From an uncultured Sulfitobacter sp. (lineage in GTDB: Bacteria; Pseudomonadota; Alphaproteobacteria; Rhodobacterales; Rhodobacteraceae): DNA of 64,000 nucleotides. A model generated the notes under the pieces. The model saw only the letters and a list, made by a program, of their open reading frames with translations, was not told the origin of the DNA and searched no databases. The stretch is taken from positions 1-64,000 of the forward strand of contig CAKZPD010000027.1 of assembly GCA_937138475.1 (NCBI GenBank), written 5' to 3'. A program made the translations under genes and the position numbers. The number at the start of each line of letters is the position of its first letter. The stretch's first letter is position 1. This document shows, piece by piece, positions 45,760 to 55,081 of this stretch.

Positions 45760-46629
45760 ATGCAGCCTGAATGGATTGCCGTTGACCAAGACGGCCACAA
45801 GATTGCGGCCTATGCGATGCGCGGCGATACGGTTCTGGCCCGTCACAGCGCCGCGGGGCTGAACGACCTGCCTTGGGACATGGCGCCGGGGACAATGATC
45901 TTGGTCAATGGTGCCGCCCCCAGCCCGGCCAATTACACCATCGTTCCGGCCGCCCCGCTGGGGGCCGGGTTCTTGCGCAGCATGGATCACCAAGGGCCGG
46001 GGGATGTGTATTATATCAACGGCTTGCAACAAAAGGCACCCGCCGCAGTGATGAATGGCCCGGCCTGCGCGATCGCCGGGTTCTTGGCGGCGCATCCCGG
46101 ATGGGACGGGGTGGTTTGTCTGGTCGGCGACGACAGCATCTGGGCGCAGATCAGCGCCAATGAGGTGGTCAGCTTTCAAAGCTTTGTCACCGGGCGGCTT
46201 TGTCGCCTGTTGTGGCAAGAAGCGGGCCTTTTGCCAGGGGGCGGCGCCCTACCCGATGCCGATACCGATATCAGCGCCAGCGATGGGTTCGACCCCGATC
46301 TTTTCCTGAGCAGCCTGCAAAACACCCTGGCCCGGCCCGAACGCTTGGCCGCGCATCTGGCGGAACACCAGGCCCAGGCCCTGCTGACCGGCGGCGTGCT
46401 GCCCCGCGAAGCGCTGCTTGGCGCGACCATCGGCGCCGAGCTGGCGGCGGCCAAACCCTATTGGTTGGGGCAGAATCTGGCGTTGATCGGTGATCATGAC
46501 GCCTGCGCGCCCTATGCCGCCGCGCTGGGGGCCCAAGGCGCCCCTGTCACCATTGCCGAGGGCGCACAGATGCGCCTGGCCGGGCTGATCGCGGCCCGCC
46601 ATCTTGCAGCCGGAGGGCAAGCGGCCTAG
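45760..46629 (+). CDS. 2-keto-3-deoxygalactonokinase (DgoK)-fold protein with degenerate motifs
   Basis: 289 residues with end-to-end similarity to the DgoK family: SFQSFVTGRLCRLLW, ALLTGGVLPREALLGATIGAELAAAKPYW, LALIGDHDACAPYAAALGAQG. Three diagnostic sites differ: the phosphate loop DWGTTN reads DQDGHK, the RGEE segment reads NGPA, and the G-HCKW segment reads GDDSIW. It is therefore unlikely to be a normal sugar kinase. Start ATG 45760; neighbours are kynA (divergent) and the Cache protein (convergent). Not recognised as part of a galactonate pathway. Confidence 0.7.
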   Translation: MQPEWIAVDQDGHKIAAYAMRGDTVLARHSAAGLNDLPWDMAPGTMILVNGAAPSPANYTIVPAAPLGAGFLRSMDHQGPGDVYYINGLQQKAPAAVMNGPACAIAGFLAAHPGWDGVVCLVGDDSIWAQISANEVVSFQSFVTGRLCRLLWQEAGLLPGGGALPDADTDISASDGFDPDLFLSSLQNTLARPERLAAHLAEHQAQALLTGGVLPREALLGATIGAELAAAKPYWLGQNLALIGDHDACAPYAAALGAQGAPVTIAEGAQMRLAGLIAARHLAAGGQAA

Positions 46630-46644
46630 GGGCAGCGCGCGGGG

Positions 46645-47217
46645 TTAAAAGAACATCTCGGCGTTCAGGCCAACGGTGATGGCCCCAATCGGCGCGCCGC
46701 TGTCTGGATCGGTCAGTGTGACGGATATCTGCCCCGAATAGGTCTGGGTGCTTTCGTCCAGCTCAATCTCATCGACAAAGATCGCGCCGGCGCCCATGGG
46801 AAAGGTTTTTTGGAACTTTGCCTCATCGCCCTGCCAATAATCCGATGTCACACCGCTGGACGCGACATTCAGCCCGCGTTGATCCATCACGAACACCTCG
46901 GCAATTTGCCCGCCCGAGGCGGCAACCTGCGCGCCCAGATGCGCCGAGGCCGGGGTTTTCAGCACCTGATCCAAAAGCGGCTGATCGCTTTGACCGACCT
47001 GGGCGCGCCACGCCTTGTCCCAGGCGTCGATCTGGTCTTGCGACGCCGCGCCCGTGCGGGCGTTCTGGGCGCGCACCGCGTCAATCACCACAGGCGCCGT
47101 GGCCCAGGCCATCACCTGCGATTCGACATAGGCCCGCATCGAGGCGGGTGCCTCGACCGCCTGTGCCAAACCCCCAGTAATTATCAATATTCCACCAAGC
47201 ATGACCGTTCGCAGCAT
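46645..47217 (-). CDS. Secreted PDC/Cache-like sensor domain protein
   Basis: 190 residues: signal peptide (LRTVMLGGILIITGGLAQA) and a single Cache-type domain (QIAEVFVMDQRGLNVASSGVTSDYWQGDEAKFQKTF, YSGQISVTLTDPDSGAPIGAITVGLN). Such domains normally sit on receptors; here there is no membrane anchor or output domain. It probably binds a small ligand in the periplasm for a partner. Start ATG 47217 behind GGGGA. Confidence 0.75.
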   Translation of the reverse strand: MLRTVMLGGILIITGGLAQAVEAPASMRAYVESQVMAWATAPVVIDAVRAQNARTGAASQDQIDAWDKAWRAQVGQSDQPLLDQVLKTPASAHLGAQVAASGGQIAEVFVMDQRGLNVASSGVTSDYWQGDEAKFQKTFPMGAGAIFVDEIELDESTQTYSGQISVTLTDPDSGAPIGAITVGLNAEMFF

Positions 47218-47301
47218 CGCCGTCCCCTTTGTTGATTTGCGCAATTCCTGCGATCGACCCTAGGGGCAACTGGCTAATTTTCTGTAAAACCGTCCGCGGG
47301 G

Positions 47302-49563
47302 TTATTGCCCGGTTTTCAGGGCCTCGGGGTTGCGCAACCAGATGTCGCGCTGTGCGAAGGGGACCTCGATGCCTTCGGCGGCGAACCGTGCCGCGATGGC
47401 GTGGTTGATGTCATTCTTGACGCTAAGGATATAGTTCACATCGCGCAGGATCAGGCGGATCTGAAACTCAAGCGCGTCGGCGCCAAAGGCATTGAACAGC
47501 ACCGAAGGCGGCGGATCGGCCAGCACCATCGGCTGCGCTGCGGCGATTTCATGCAAGATCGCGTCGACCCGGCGGGTATCGGTGCCATAGGCCACGCCGA
47601 TGTTGACGATCAACCGCCCGATGGTATTGCCACGGGTGTAATTGGTGACGGTGCCGCTGACCAAATCGGCGTTGGGGATGATCACGTCTGTGCGCTCAAA
47701 GGTTTCGATCCGGGTCGAGCGCACCGAGATATCGCGCACATAGCCCTGTTGGCCGCCGACCTCGATCCAGTCCCCTTCGGAAATCGGCCGCTCAATCAGC
47801 AAAATGATCCCCGAAACAAAGTTCGACACGATGTTCTGCAAGCCAAAGCCGATGCCCACCGACAGCGCCCCGGCCACCAGCGCAAGCGAGGTCAGATCAA
47901 TCCCCGCCCCGGTCACGGCAATCAAGGCCGCAAGGATGATCCCCACATAGCCAAGCCCGGAAACAATGGCGTTCTGCCCGCCCAGATCAATGCGCGTTTT
48001 GGGCAAGACATTGCTGCGCAGCGTGCCTTGAACCAGCCGTGTCAGCATATACCCCGCGACAAAGATGATCGCAAAGGTCAGGAAATCACCGGGTGAAATA
48101 CGCGTTCCACCGATTTGAAACCCTTGCAGAAAACGGGACCAGATATCAGCCAGATCCACCAGCCGCGCGCCCCAGGCCAGGGCCAGCACCGGCGCCCCGG
48201 CCAGCGCCAGGCCAAACCCCAAAAGCACCGGGATCAAGGTATCGCGCGCCTCGGGGCCTTGGCGGGTTGCCATGCCATAAAGATCGGCCAGAAACCGTTG
48301 CAACACCAAGATCAGACCAAACAGGCCAAGGCTGTAAATCGCCGGATACAGCAGCGCGTTCGCCGCCTCGGCATAGCCGATGGCCGTCATCACCGGCGCA
48401 ATCAACGCCACCGCCATCGCCGCCCCGCCCAGGGTCCACAGCAACCGTGCCGCCCCGGCTCCGGCGCCATCAAGCCGCAAGATCTGACCCGACCGGAACA
48501 AGACCGCCCCCAAAAACGCCGTGATCGGCAAGGACACAACCACCGCCGTTGCAGGCGCCGTGCTGTCAAAGCTTAGCAACAGCGTCACCGCCTCTTGCAG
48601 GACCACGAGAACCGCAAGGATCAAGATATACGAGCGCGCCTCGCTTTGGTGATCGGGCGTCAGGGCAATCAGCGGGTCATCGTCATCGCGTGGAAACAGG
48701 CGTTCGGCCAACCAGCCAGACCCCAGCAAAACCGCCCCCCAAAGCGGCACAGCATCCAGCAGCGGATTGATCCGCACCCCGGCCAGCCCCGTGGCCCGCA
48801 ACGCCGCCGCCAGCGCGTAAATCCCCGCCAAAGGCAGGATGATCCGAAACAATGAGACAACAAAGCGCGACACCCCAACGCCGCTGCCGCCCAGACGTCG
48901 CAAATGCAGCGACACCGCCCGCGTCCAACGCTGACCGCGCGCCAACAACAGCCCCGCCACCAGCAAAAGCCCCAGAACCAGGGGCAAGTTTTCCCGCAGA
49001 TCCGCCCGCTGCGCTGCGTCGCGCCAGCCGCGTGTCTCATTGCCGATGTCTTTGAAAATGCGGCTCAGATCCTCAAGGGCGGCCGGCCAATGCACCGGGT
49101 TCAGCGGCGATGGCCCCAAGGACAGCAACCGCCGCGTTTCACGCGCCCGCAATATCTGGTCGATCTGGCTGACCAACCCGTCGGCCCGCTGAAACGCCGC
49201 ATCCGCCACCTGCTGCGGCGCCGTCAGGGCGCGCAGCTGTGTCATCAGGGCGCTGCGCCGCGCCGTCACATCCGCCGGTTCGGCAGTGCCTTCGGGCACC
49301 GGCCCCAGCGCCTCTATCTGCGCCTTAAGGGTGGCAATCCGCTCTGACCCGCTGTCGCGCGCCGCCAAAAACTCGGCGCGAAAGCTGACGATCCGGGCGC
49401 GCAGCCTTTCAAACACCGCATTGGTGTCATCGGCCTCATCTACGGATTTCTCGGCCCGGCTGGCGACGCTGTCCCACAGCGCGTAATTGGGCGCCTCTTG
49501 GGCCAGCACACCGCCGGCCCAAAACACAAGCGCGACAAGCGCCGCTGCCAGCGACCGTATCAT
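47302..49563 (-). CDS. Large MscS-family mechanosensitive channel (DUF3772 type)
   Basis: 753 residues: signal peptide, periplasmic DUF3772 coiled-coil region (about 25-165), a block of additional helices, then the MscS core with the pore helix ALVAGALSVGIGFGLQNIVSNFVSGIILLIERPI and beta domain EGDWIEVGGQQGYVRDISVRSTRIETFERTDVIIPNADLVSG. It releases solutes on membrane tension. It overlaps the end of cysK by 4 bp, so it sits in one transcript with trgAB-cysK. Confidence 0.94.
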   Translation of the reverse strand: MIRSLAAALVALVFWAGGVLAQEAPNYALWDSVASRAEKSVDEADDTNAVFERLRARIVSFRAEFLAARDSGSERIATLKAQIEALGPVPEGTAEPADVTARRSALMTQLRALTAPQQVADAAFQRADGLVSQIDQILRARETRRLLSLGPSPLNPVHWPAALEDLSRIFKDIGNETRGWRDAAQRADLRENLPLVLGLLLVAGLLLARGQRWTRAVSLHLRRLGGSGVGVSRFVVSLFRIILPLAGIYALAAALRATGLAGVRINPLLDAVPLWGAVLLGSGWLAERLFPRDDDDPLIALTPDHQSEARSYILILAVLVVLQEAVTLLLSFDSTAPATAVVVSLPITAFLGAVLFRSGQILRLDGAGAGAARLLWTLGGAAMAVALIAPVMTAIGYAEAANALLYPAIYSLGLFGLILVLQRFLADLYGMATRQGPEARDTLIPVLLGFGLALAGAPVLALAWGARLVDLADIWSRFLQGFQIGGTRISPGDFLTFAIIFVAGYMLTRLVQGTLRSNVLPKTRIDLGGQNAIVSGLGYVGIILAALIAVTGAGIDLTSLALVAGALSVGIGFGLQNIVSNFVSGIILLIERPISEGDWIEVGGQQGYVRDISVRSTRIETFERTDVIIPNADLVSGTVTNYTRGNTIGRLIVNIGVAYGTDTRRVDAILHEIAAAQPMVLADPPPSVLFNAFGADALEFQIRLILRDVNYILSVKNDINHAIAARFAAEGIEVPFAQRDIWLRNPEALKTGQ

Positions 49564-50597
49564 ACCTCTTCGAAGACGCCCGGAATGCTGGCCGGCGCCT
49601 GATCAATCCAGCTGGGGGTCGGCAGGCCCTTTTCACGCAGAAAATCAGGGTTGAACAGCTTGGATTGATACCGTGTGCCGTAATCGCACAGCACCGTCAC
49701 AATGGTATGGCCCGGCCCCATATCCCGCGCCATCCGCATGGCACCGGCAATATTGACCCCCGACGATCCGCCCAGACACAGCCCTTCGTTCTGCAACAGG
49801 TCAAACACCACCGGCAGGGCCTCGGCGTCGTGGATGTTATAGCAATAATCAGGCGTAAACCCTTCCAGGTTCTTGGTAATTCTGATCTGCCCGATCCCTT
49901 CGTTGATCGAGCTGCCCTCGGACATCACCAAATCCCCACTGGTGTAATACGAATAAAGCGAGGCCCCGTCAGGATCAGCCAACCCGATCTTGACCCCCTT
50001 GGGCTGAAGCGCCATCGCCACCCCGGCCAATGTCCCGCCCGATCCAACCGCGCAAATGAACCCATCGACTTTCCCGCCGGTCTGGTCCCAGATTTCCGGG
50101 CCTGTTGTCTCGATATGGGCCTGACGGTTGGCCACATTGTCAAACTGATTGGCCCAGATCACCCCCCGGTCAGAGCTTTGCGCCAGCTGGGCGGCCAGCC
50201 GTTCGGAATAGCGGACAAAATTATTCGGATTGCGATACGGCGCGGCGGGCACCTGCACCAATTCGGCCCCGGCCAGGCGCAGCATGTCCTTCTTTTCCTG
50301 GCTTTGCGTCTCGGGGATGACGATGACGGTCTTGAACCCCATCGACGCCCCCACCAGCGCCAGCCCGATGCCGGTGTTACCGGCGGTGCCCTCGACAATG
50401 GTGCCGCCGGGCTTCAACGCCCCGCGCGCCACCGCATCGCGAATGATATAAAGCGCCGCGCGATCCTTGACCGATTGACCGGGGTTCATGAATTCGGCCT
50501 TGCCGAAAATCTCACAGCCCGTTGCCTCGCTCGCGGCGTTCAGCCGGATCAAAGGTGTGTTCCCGATGGCCGATGCCAAATCCTGTGCCACATGCAT
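49560..50597 (-). CDS. cysK: CysK, cysteine synthase A (tellurite-resistance cluster)
   Basis: 345 residues, PLP fold type II with the PLP Lys44 in NPGQSVKDRAA, the phosphate loop EGTAGNTGIGLAL and GSGGTLAGVA. It makes cysteine from O-acetylserine and sulfide. The order trgA-trgB-cysK matches the Rhodobacter sphaeroides tellurite resistance locus. Confidence 0.94.
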   Translation of the reverse strand: MHVAQDLASAIGNTPLIRLNAASEATGCEIFGKAEFMNPGQSVKDRAALYIIRDAVARGALKPGGTIVEGTAGNTGIGLALVGASMGFKTVIVIPETQSQEKKDMLRLAGAELVQVPAAPYRNPNNFVRYSERLAAQLAQSSDRGVIWANQFDNVANRQAHIETTGPEIWDQTGGKVDGFICAVGSGGTLAGVAMALQPKGVKIGLADPDGASLYSYYTSGDLVMSEGSSINEGIGQIRITKNLEGFTPDYCYNIHDAEALPVVFDLLQNEGLCLGGSSGVNIAGAMRMARDMGPGHTIVTVLCDYGTRYQSKLFNPDFLREKGLPTPSWIDQAPASIPGVFEEV

Positions 50598-50610
50598 AGC
50601 GCTGCCCCTT

Positions 50611-51747
50611 TTATCGCGTCGCCTTATCTCTAACCAGCGCGTCGCCCGACCTCAAGAGCGCATGACGATGATGCGCCAGCCAATAAGCCGCCATCACCAA
50701 AGGCGCATTGGCCGCCCGCTGCCCCTCGCATAAGGACATCAGATCGGCAAAGGGCATCACATGGGTGCGAATATCCTCATGCTCGCTGTCCAAACCGCCA
50801 ATCGCCCCCCCCTGCCCGGCAAAATCCGCCAGCCCGACAAAAACATAAAAGAACTCGGACGACGATCCGGGGCTGGCATAACATTGCGCCACCGGGTGCA
50901 AATCGGTCAGGTCAATGCCTGCCTCTTCCTGCGCCTCGCGCCGCGCCGTGGCCTCGGGGGTCTCTGCGGCATCAATCCGCCCGGCAATCGGCTCAAGCTG
51001 CCAACGCCGGGCATCGCCGCGCGCCAACGGCCCAACCCGCATCTGCTCAACCAGGGCAACACAGTCGCGCTCAGGATCATAAGGCAACACAATCGCCGCA
51101 TCGGTGCCAATAAAACAGGCCCGGCTCAGCACCGGCGTCATCGCCCCGTCAAAACGTTCGTGCGACAGCTCAAAATCATCCAGGGCAAAAAACTTGGCAT
51201 AGCTGCGCCGGCGCGCCCGCACATCAACCCGGCCGTCGAGGGTTCCCGCCCCATGGCGCACCGCCCGCGCATTGATCTGCGCCCAGGCCCGCGCCCGGAT
51301 GGTCGGGAACATCTGTGCCACCTCGCCTGCTTCTTTTGTTCCCAAATATCCAAGCACTTCGCGGGCAGCAATGCAGCTCATCTCGGCGTGCGTGCGCTGC
51401 CAACCCGCGAAATCCCAGCGCGGCCCGAACACCTCGGGCGCGGGCTGCGGAAAATAACACAGCGCCGCCTGCCCACCCGCCAAAACCACCGGGCGCAACG
51501 CAAACCCAAAACCGCCTTCGTAATAATCAAGCCGGTGCAGATCCCCATCGCTCAGCCCCTGCACCAACAGCCCCTCGGCCATGGCCCCCGCCTGCGGGCA
51601 AAGCGCCGGAAACACACCCGGCCCCACGGCGCGGACCTCAAACCCCGGCAGGCGCGCCGCGGTGATGGCAAGATGTCCGGTCTGCCCCAATACGATCTCA
51701 AGCAGCGGCCGGTGCCGCAACGTGCCAAAAAAGAAAAGCGCTGTCAT
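50611..51747 (-). CDS. trgB: TrgB-like fusion: gamma-glutamylcyclotransferase-like plus Nudix hydrolase
   Basis: 378 residues from ATG 51747. Residues 1-165 are a GGCT/AIG2-like domain (FFFGTLRHRPLLEIVLG, HRLDYYEGGFG); residues about 190-378 are an ADP-ribose-pyrophosphatase-type Nudix domain with a complete Nudix box, from Gly in GRIDAAE to REAQEEAGI. Rhodobacter trgB is the tellurite-resistance homologue. The segment YLGTKEA at about residue 135 is encoded by a copy of the dispersed repeat (51331-51351), inserted in frame between the domains. Confidence 0.88.
   Translation of the reverse strand: MTALFFFGTLRHRPLLEIVLGQTGHLAITAARLPGFEVRAVGPGVFPALCPQAGAMAEGLLVQGLSDGDLHRLDYYEGGFGFALRPVVLAGGQAALCYFPQPAPEVFGPRWDFAGWQRTHAEMSCIAAREVLGYLGTKEAGEVAQMFPTIRARAWAQINARAVRHGAGTLDGRVDVRARRRSYAKFFALDDFELSHERFDGAMTPVLSRACFIGTDAAIVLPYDPERDCVALVEQMRVGPLARGDARRWQLEPIAGRIDAAETPEATARREAQEEAGIDLTDLHPVAQCYASPGSSSEFFYVFVGLADFAGQGGAIGGLDSEHEDIRTHVMPFADLMSLCEGQRAANAPLVMAAYWLAHHRHALLRSGDALVRDKATR
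51331..51351 (+). repeat. Dispersed repeat, truncated copy E inside trgB
   Basis: TTCTTTTGTTCCCAAATATCC: the T-rich half of the repeat, within the coding sequence on the opposite strand, adding about seven in-frame codons. The GC half is missing. Confidence 0.7.
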
Positions 51748-51775
51748 TGAAAGGTCTACCTTTGCTCGGGCCGCC

Positions 51776-52216
51776 TCAGGGCCATTTGGCCTTGGTATAC
51801 GCACAAACCAGCCCCGATAGAACACTGCCCAGCACAAAAACCGCCAGAATATCAGGCCGCGCAATGACCTGCGCAAACCCCAGCATCAAATCGAAAATTG
51901 CGATCAGCGCATCGGACGGGCCGGCATACCAATGGGCCATCGCCCGCCGTGCCATCAACAACACCGCATGCACAAACAGCGCCCAAAACATCACCAGCGC
52001 GCCACCGCCCAGCCCGTTTCCCAGCGCTCCCCTCCACCCCAGCCCGGCGCGCGGCCCCAGCACCTGCCACCCCACCATCAGGCCGATGGCGATATTCACC
52101 GCAAAAAACGGGGCCTTGCGAAAGCCGCTGTCAAACAAGGGCGCAATCATCCCCGACAAAACCGCCGCCATCCCCGCCAGGCAAAGCGCCGCCACCAATC
52201 GGGTGATGCTGGGCAT
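51776..52216 (-). CDS. trgA: TrgA family membrane protein (tellurite resistance)
   Basis: 146 residues with four hydrophobic helices: LVAALCLAGMAAVLSGMIAPLF, FFAVNIAIGLMVGWQVLG, LGGGALVMFWALFVHAVLLMA and DILAVFVLGSVLSGLVCAY. Matches the TrgA family, first gene of the Rhodobacter tellurite locus. Start behind AGGAG; trgB begins 28 bp downstream. Its mechanism is unknown. Confidence 0.87.
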   Translation of the reverse strand: MPSITRLVAALCLAGMAAVLSGMIAPLFDSGFRKAPFFAVNIAIGLMVGWQVLGPRAGLGWRGALGNGLGGGALVMFWALFVHAVLLMARRAMAHWYAGPSDALIAIFDLMLGFAQVIARPDILAVFVLGSVLSGLVCAYTKAKWP

Positions 52217-52225
52217 GTCTTGCTC

Positions 52226-53446
52226 CTATTGGTTTGGGATATCGGGCCTTTTCACAGTGATCTGCGTCACATCGCAATTGCGGCTGCTGAAGGTTGCCGC
52301 GCATGAGGTCAGATAGAAATTCCACATCCGCTGAAACCGATCGTCAAACCCAAGGGCGCTGATCTGATCCCACGATTGGTTGAACCGCGCATGCCACCGG
52401 CGCAGGGTCTCGGAATAGCTTTGGCCAAATTCAACCGAACGAACAACCCCAAGGCCCGCCGCGGCGATCTGATCGCGCAGCGCCGACGGGCTGGGCAGCA
52501 TCCCCCCCGGAAAGATGTATTTCTGGATGAAATCCACGCCCTTTTGATAGATCTTCCAACGGCTTTCACTGACGGTGATGATCTGAAACGTCGCGGTTTT
52601 CCCCGGCTTCAGGCGCTCGCGCACCGTGTTGAAATACGCCGGCCAATATTTTTGCCCAACCGCCTCGAACATTTCGATGCTGGCAATCCCGTCATAGCGG
52701 CCCTTTTCGTCCCGGTAATCTTGCAGCTTAAAGTCAACCAAATGGGAAAGCCCTGCCTTTTCAATACGCTTTACGGCATAGTTGAACTGTTCCTGGCTGA
52801 TGGTCAGCCCGGTGACCCGCAAACCGCGTTCCTTGGCGGCATATTCGGCAAAGCCGCCCCAGCCACAGCCGATTTCAAGAATATGATCGCCCGGCTGCGC
52901 GCCGATCTGGTCAACCATGCTGGCGTATTTACGCAATTGCGCCGCCTCAAGACTGTCATCAGGGCTTTTGAACAGCGCGCTGGAATAGGTCATGGTGCGA
53001 TCCAGCCAGACGCCGTAAAAATCATTCCCCAGATCGTAATGATAGCTGATATTGCGGCGCGCCTGCCGGCGGTGGTTGCGCCTGGTCCAAAAGCGCAACC
53101 TTTCAAAAAGCCGCACCAAGGCCATGCCGGGAAACCCGTCATAAAGTGCGTCATTATCGGCATGCACCAGATCCATAAACGCCTGAAGGTCTGGGGTGCT
53201 CCACCATTCGTCCAGATAGGCATCGCAAAAGCCCAGATCGCCTTCGCGGATCAGCCGGGCAAACAGATCACCGTTGTGAATATGCAAGGCCGCCTTGGGG
53301 CCGGGGTTTGGCGCCGCGGCGCGAAAGACGCGCCCATCGGGCAGCACGAAATCAAGCTGACCGCGGTTCATCCGCTGCGCAGTCTGAAACACCCGCGCAA
53401 AATAGCGCGGCAGGTTTTTCTGGTCTTGAACACTGGTTAAAATCAT
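52226..53446 (-). CDS. cfa: Cyclopropane-fatty-acyl-phospholipid synthase family protein
   Basis: 406 residues, SAM-dependent: N-terminal Cfa region with SYHYDLGNDFYGVWLDRTMTYSSALF, SAM motif LEIGCGWGGFAEYAA, and the C-terminal FPGGMLPS and HYAxTLRxW-type SYSETLRRWHARF. It adds a methylene bridge or methyl to unsaturated acyl chains in membrane lipids. trgA follows after 9 bp. The 148 bp up to phrB hold no gene that I can see. Confidence 0.93.
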   Translation of the reverse strand: MILTSVQDQKNLPRYFARVFQTAQRMNRGQLDFVLPDGRVFRAAAPNPGPKAALHIHNGDLFARLIREGDLGFCDAYLDEWWSTPDLQAFMDLVHADNDALYDGFPGMALVRLFERLRFWTRRNHRRQARRNISYHYDLGNDFYGVWLDRTMTYSSALFKSPDDSLEAAQLRKYASMVDQIGAQPGDHILEIGCGWGGFAEYAAKERGLRVTGLTISQEQFNYAVKRIEKAGLSHLVDFKLQDYRDEKGRYDGIASIEMFEAVGQKYWPAYFNTVRERLKPGKTATFQIITVSESRWKIYQKGVDFIQKYIFPGGMLPSPSALRDQIAAAGLGVVRSVEFGQSYSETLRRWHARFNQSWDQISALGFDDRFQRMWNFYLTSCAATFSSRNCDVTQITVKRPDIPNQ

Positions 53447-53594
53447 ATCTGACGCCCATGAAATGCAGAAGCCCGATCCCCCAAGGATAGCGCAAAGGTT
53501 AACCTTGGATCAATGGGGCTGACAGGTGGCGCTGACGCCAATGTGAATGGCGCGGGATTGGGCCCAAAACCGCCCGCACAGATGCCGCCCCCGG

Positions 53595-55010
53595 TCAAAA
53601 TCCGCGCCCCTCATAGGCGGCAAGCGCCCGCGCCCGCCCCTGGGCCAGCGCCACGACAGGCGCGGGATAGGCGGCCTGCGGCGACAAGCCCCAGCTTTTG
53701 GGCACTGCGTCAAAATAGGACAGCGCTTCGGGCGATGGCTGCGCCGCGCCTTCGGCAAGCCAGCGGCGGACATAGGCCCGCGCCGGGTCGAACTTGTGCA
53801 ATTGTGTCTCGGGGTTGAAAATCCGGAAATAGGGGCTGGCATCGGGACCAGAGCCGGCCGCCCATTGCCACCCCATGGCATTGCTGGCCGGATCCCAATC
53901 GGTCAGGCAGTCATTGAACCACGCCATGCCGATTTTCCAATGGGTCAGCAAATGTTTGGTCAGATAGCTGGCGACAATCATCCGGCCCCGGTTGTGCATC
54001 TTGCCGGTGACATACATCTCGCGCAGGGCGGCATCGACAAAAGGCACGCCTGTGCGGGCCTGTTGCCAGGCAATCACATGCGGATGGTCGGTTGCCTGAT
54101 TCCAGGCAAAGCGGTCCCAGTCAGGTTTCCAATTGCTGTGCAGGATATGCGGAGTGTGGTGCATCAGGTGATAGGCGAACTCGCGCCAGGCCAGCTCTTT
54201 CAAGAAGACCTCGGCGCCGGGCTTGCCCTCATGGTGGGCGCGCAGCCCGGCGTGCCAGCATTGATGCGGGCTGATTTCCCCCAAGGCAAGGTTTTCCGAC
54301 AACCGCGAGGTGCCATCCTGGGCCGGACAATCGCGGCTGTCGGCATAGCCGGCGATAATGGCATCGGTGAATTGGGCCAGGCGGTCCTGGGCTGCGCCCT
54401 CGCCCAGTTGTTGATGGCGGGCCAGGATCGCCGCGCCGCGCCGCATCCCGGCCCCCAGGGCCCAGTCCTGCAATTGGTCGCTGGCGGGCCAGATCGCCGG
54501 TGGGCACAGCGATGCCGGCGCCGGCAACGGCGTATCAACCGGGCGGGTTTTGACGGCATTCCAAAAGGGGGTAAAGACCCGGTAATAGCCGCCGGTCTTG
54601 GTTTCGACCTGCCAGGGTTCAAACATCAGGTGGCCGCCAAAAGACCGGGCGGTTTTGCCCTTGGCGCGCAGGGTTTGTTTGATCTGCGTATCTCGGGCGA
54701 TGGCGGCGGGGTCATAGCTGCGGGTCCAAAACACCGATGTGGCGCCGGTTTCATCCATCAGGGCGCGCAATTGTTCCAGCGCATCACCGCGGCGCAGGAT
54801 CAGCCGGCTGCCCCGGTTTTGCAACTGATTGGCCAGATGCCCAAGCCCCTGCCCCAGACGCCATTGCGGCGCGCAGCCCAGGGCGCGGGTTTGGTCGTCG
54901 CAAATGGCAACCGGAATTACCGGCTGGCCGCTGGCGCAGGCCGCCGCCAGCGCAGGATGATCCGACAGACGCAGATCGCGGCGAAACCAGAGCAAAATCG
55001 GTGAGGGCAT
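53595..55010 (-). CDS. phrB: PhrB, deoxyribodipyrimidine photolyase
   Basis: 471 residues from ATG 55010 (AGGA upstream). Photolyase N-domain (ILLWFRRDLRLSDHPALAAA) and FAD domain: TSRLSENLALGEISPHQCW, FLKELAWREFAYHLMHH, ALREMYVTGKMHNRGRMIVASYLTKHLL and DWDPASNAMGWQWAAGSGPDASPYFRIFNP. It repairs cyclobutane pyrimidine dimers with light. Confidence 0.96.
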   Translation of the reverse strand: MPSPILLWFRRDLRLSDHPALAAACASGQPVIPVAICDDQTRALGCAPQWRLGQGLGHLANQLQNRGSRLILRRGDALEQLRALMDETGATSVFWTRSYDPAAIARDTQIKQTLRAKGKTARSFGGHLMFEPWQVETKTGGYYRVFTPFWNAVKTRPVDTPLPAPASLCPPAIWPASDQLQDWALGAGMRRGAAILARHQQLGEGAAQDRLAQFTDAIIAGYADSRDCPAQDGTSRLSENLALGEISPHQCWHAGLRAHHEGKPGAEVFLKELAWREFAYHLMHHTPHILHSNWKPDWDRFAWNQATDHPHVIAWQQARTGVPFVDAALREMYVTGKMHNRGRMIVASYLTKHLLTHWKIGMAWFNDCLTDWDPASNAMGWQWAAGSGPDASPYFRIFNPETQLHKFDPARAYVRRWLAEGAAQPSPEALSYFDAVPKSWGLSPQAAYPAPVVALAQGRARALAAYEGRGF

Positions 55011-55081
55011 AAGATATCCTGTCATGAGCCTTTGGGCAGGACATAGCGCGCGGCACGTCAGGTCAAGAAAAACCTAGACGG

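Noticed and set aside
53547..55004. 485-residue + strand open frame opposite phrB
   Set aside because: Photolyase motifs are on the minus strand; the + frame is a composition artefact.
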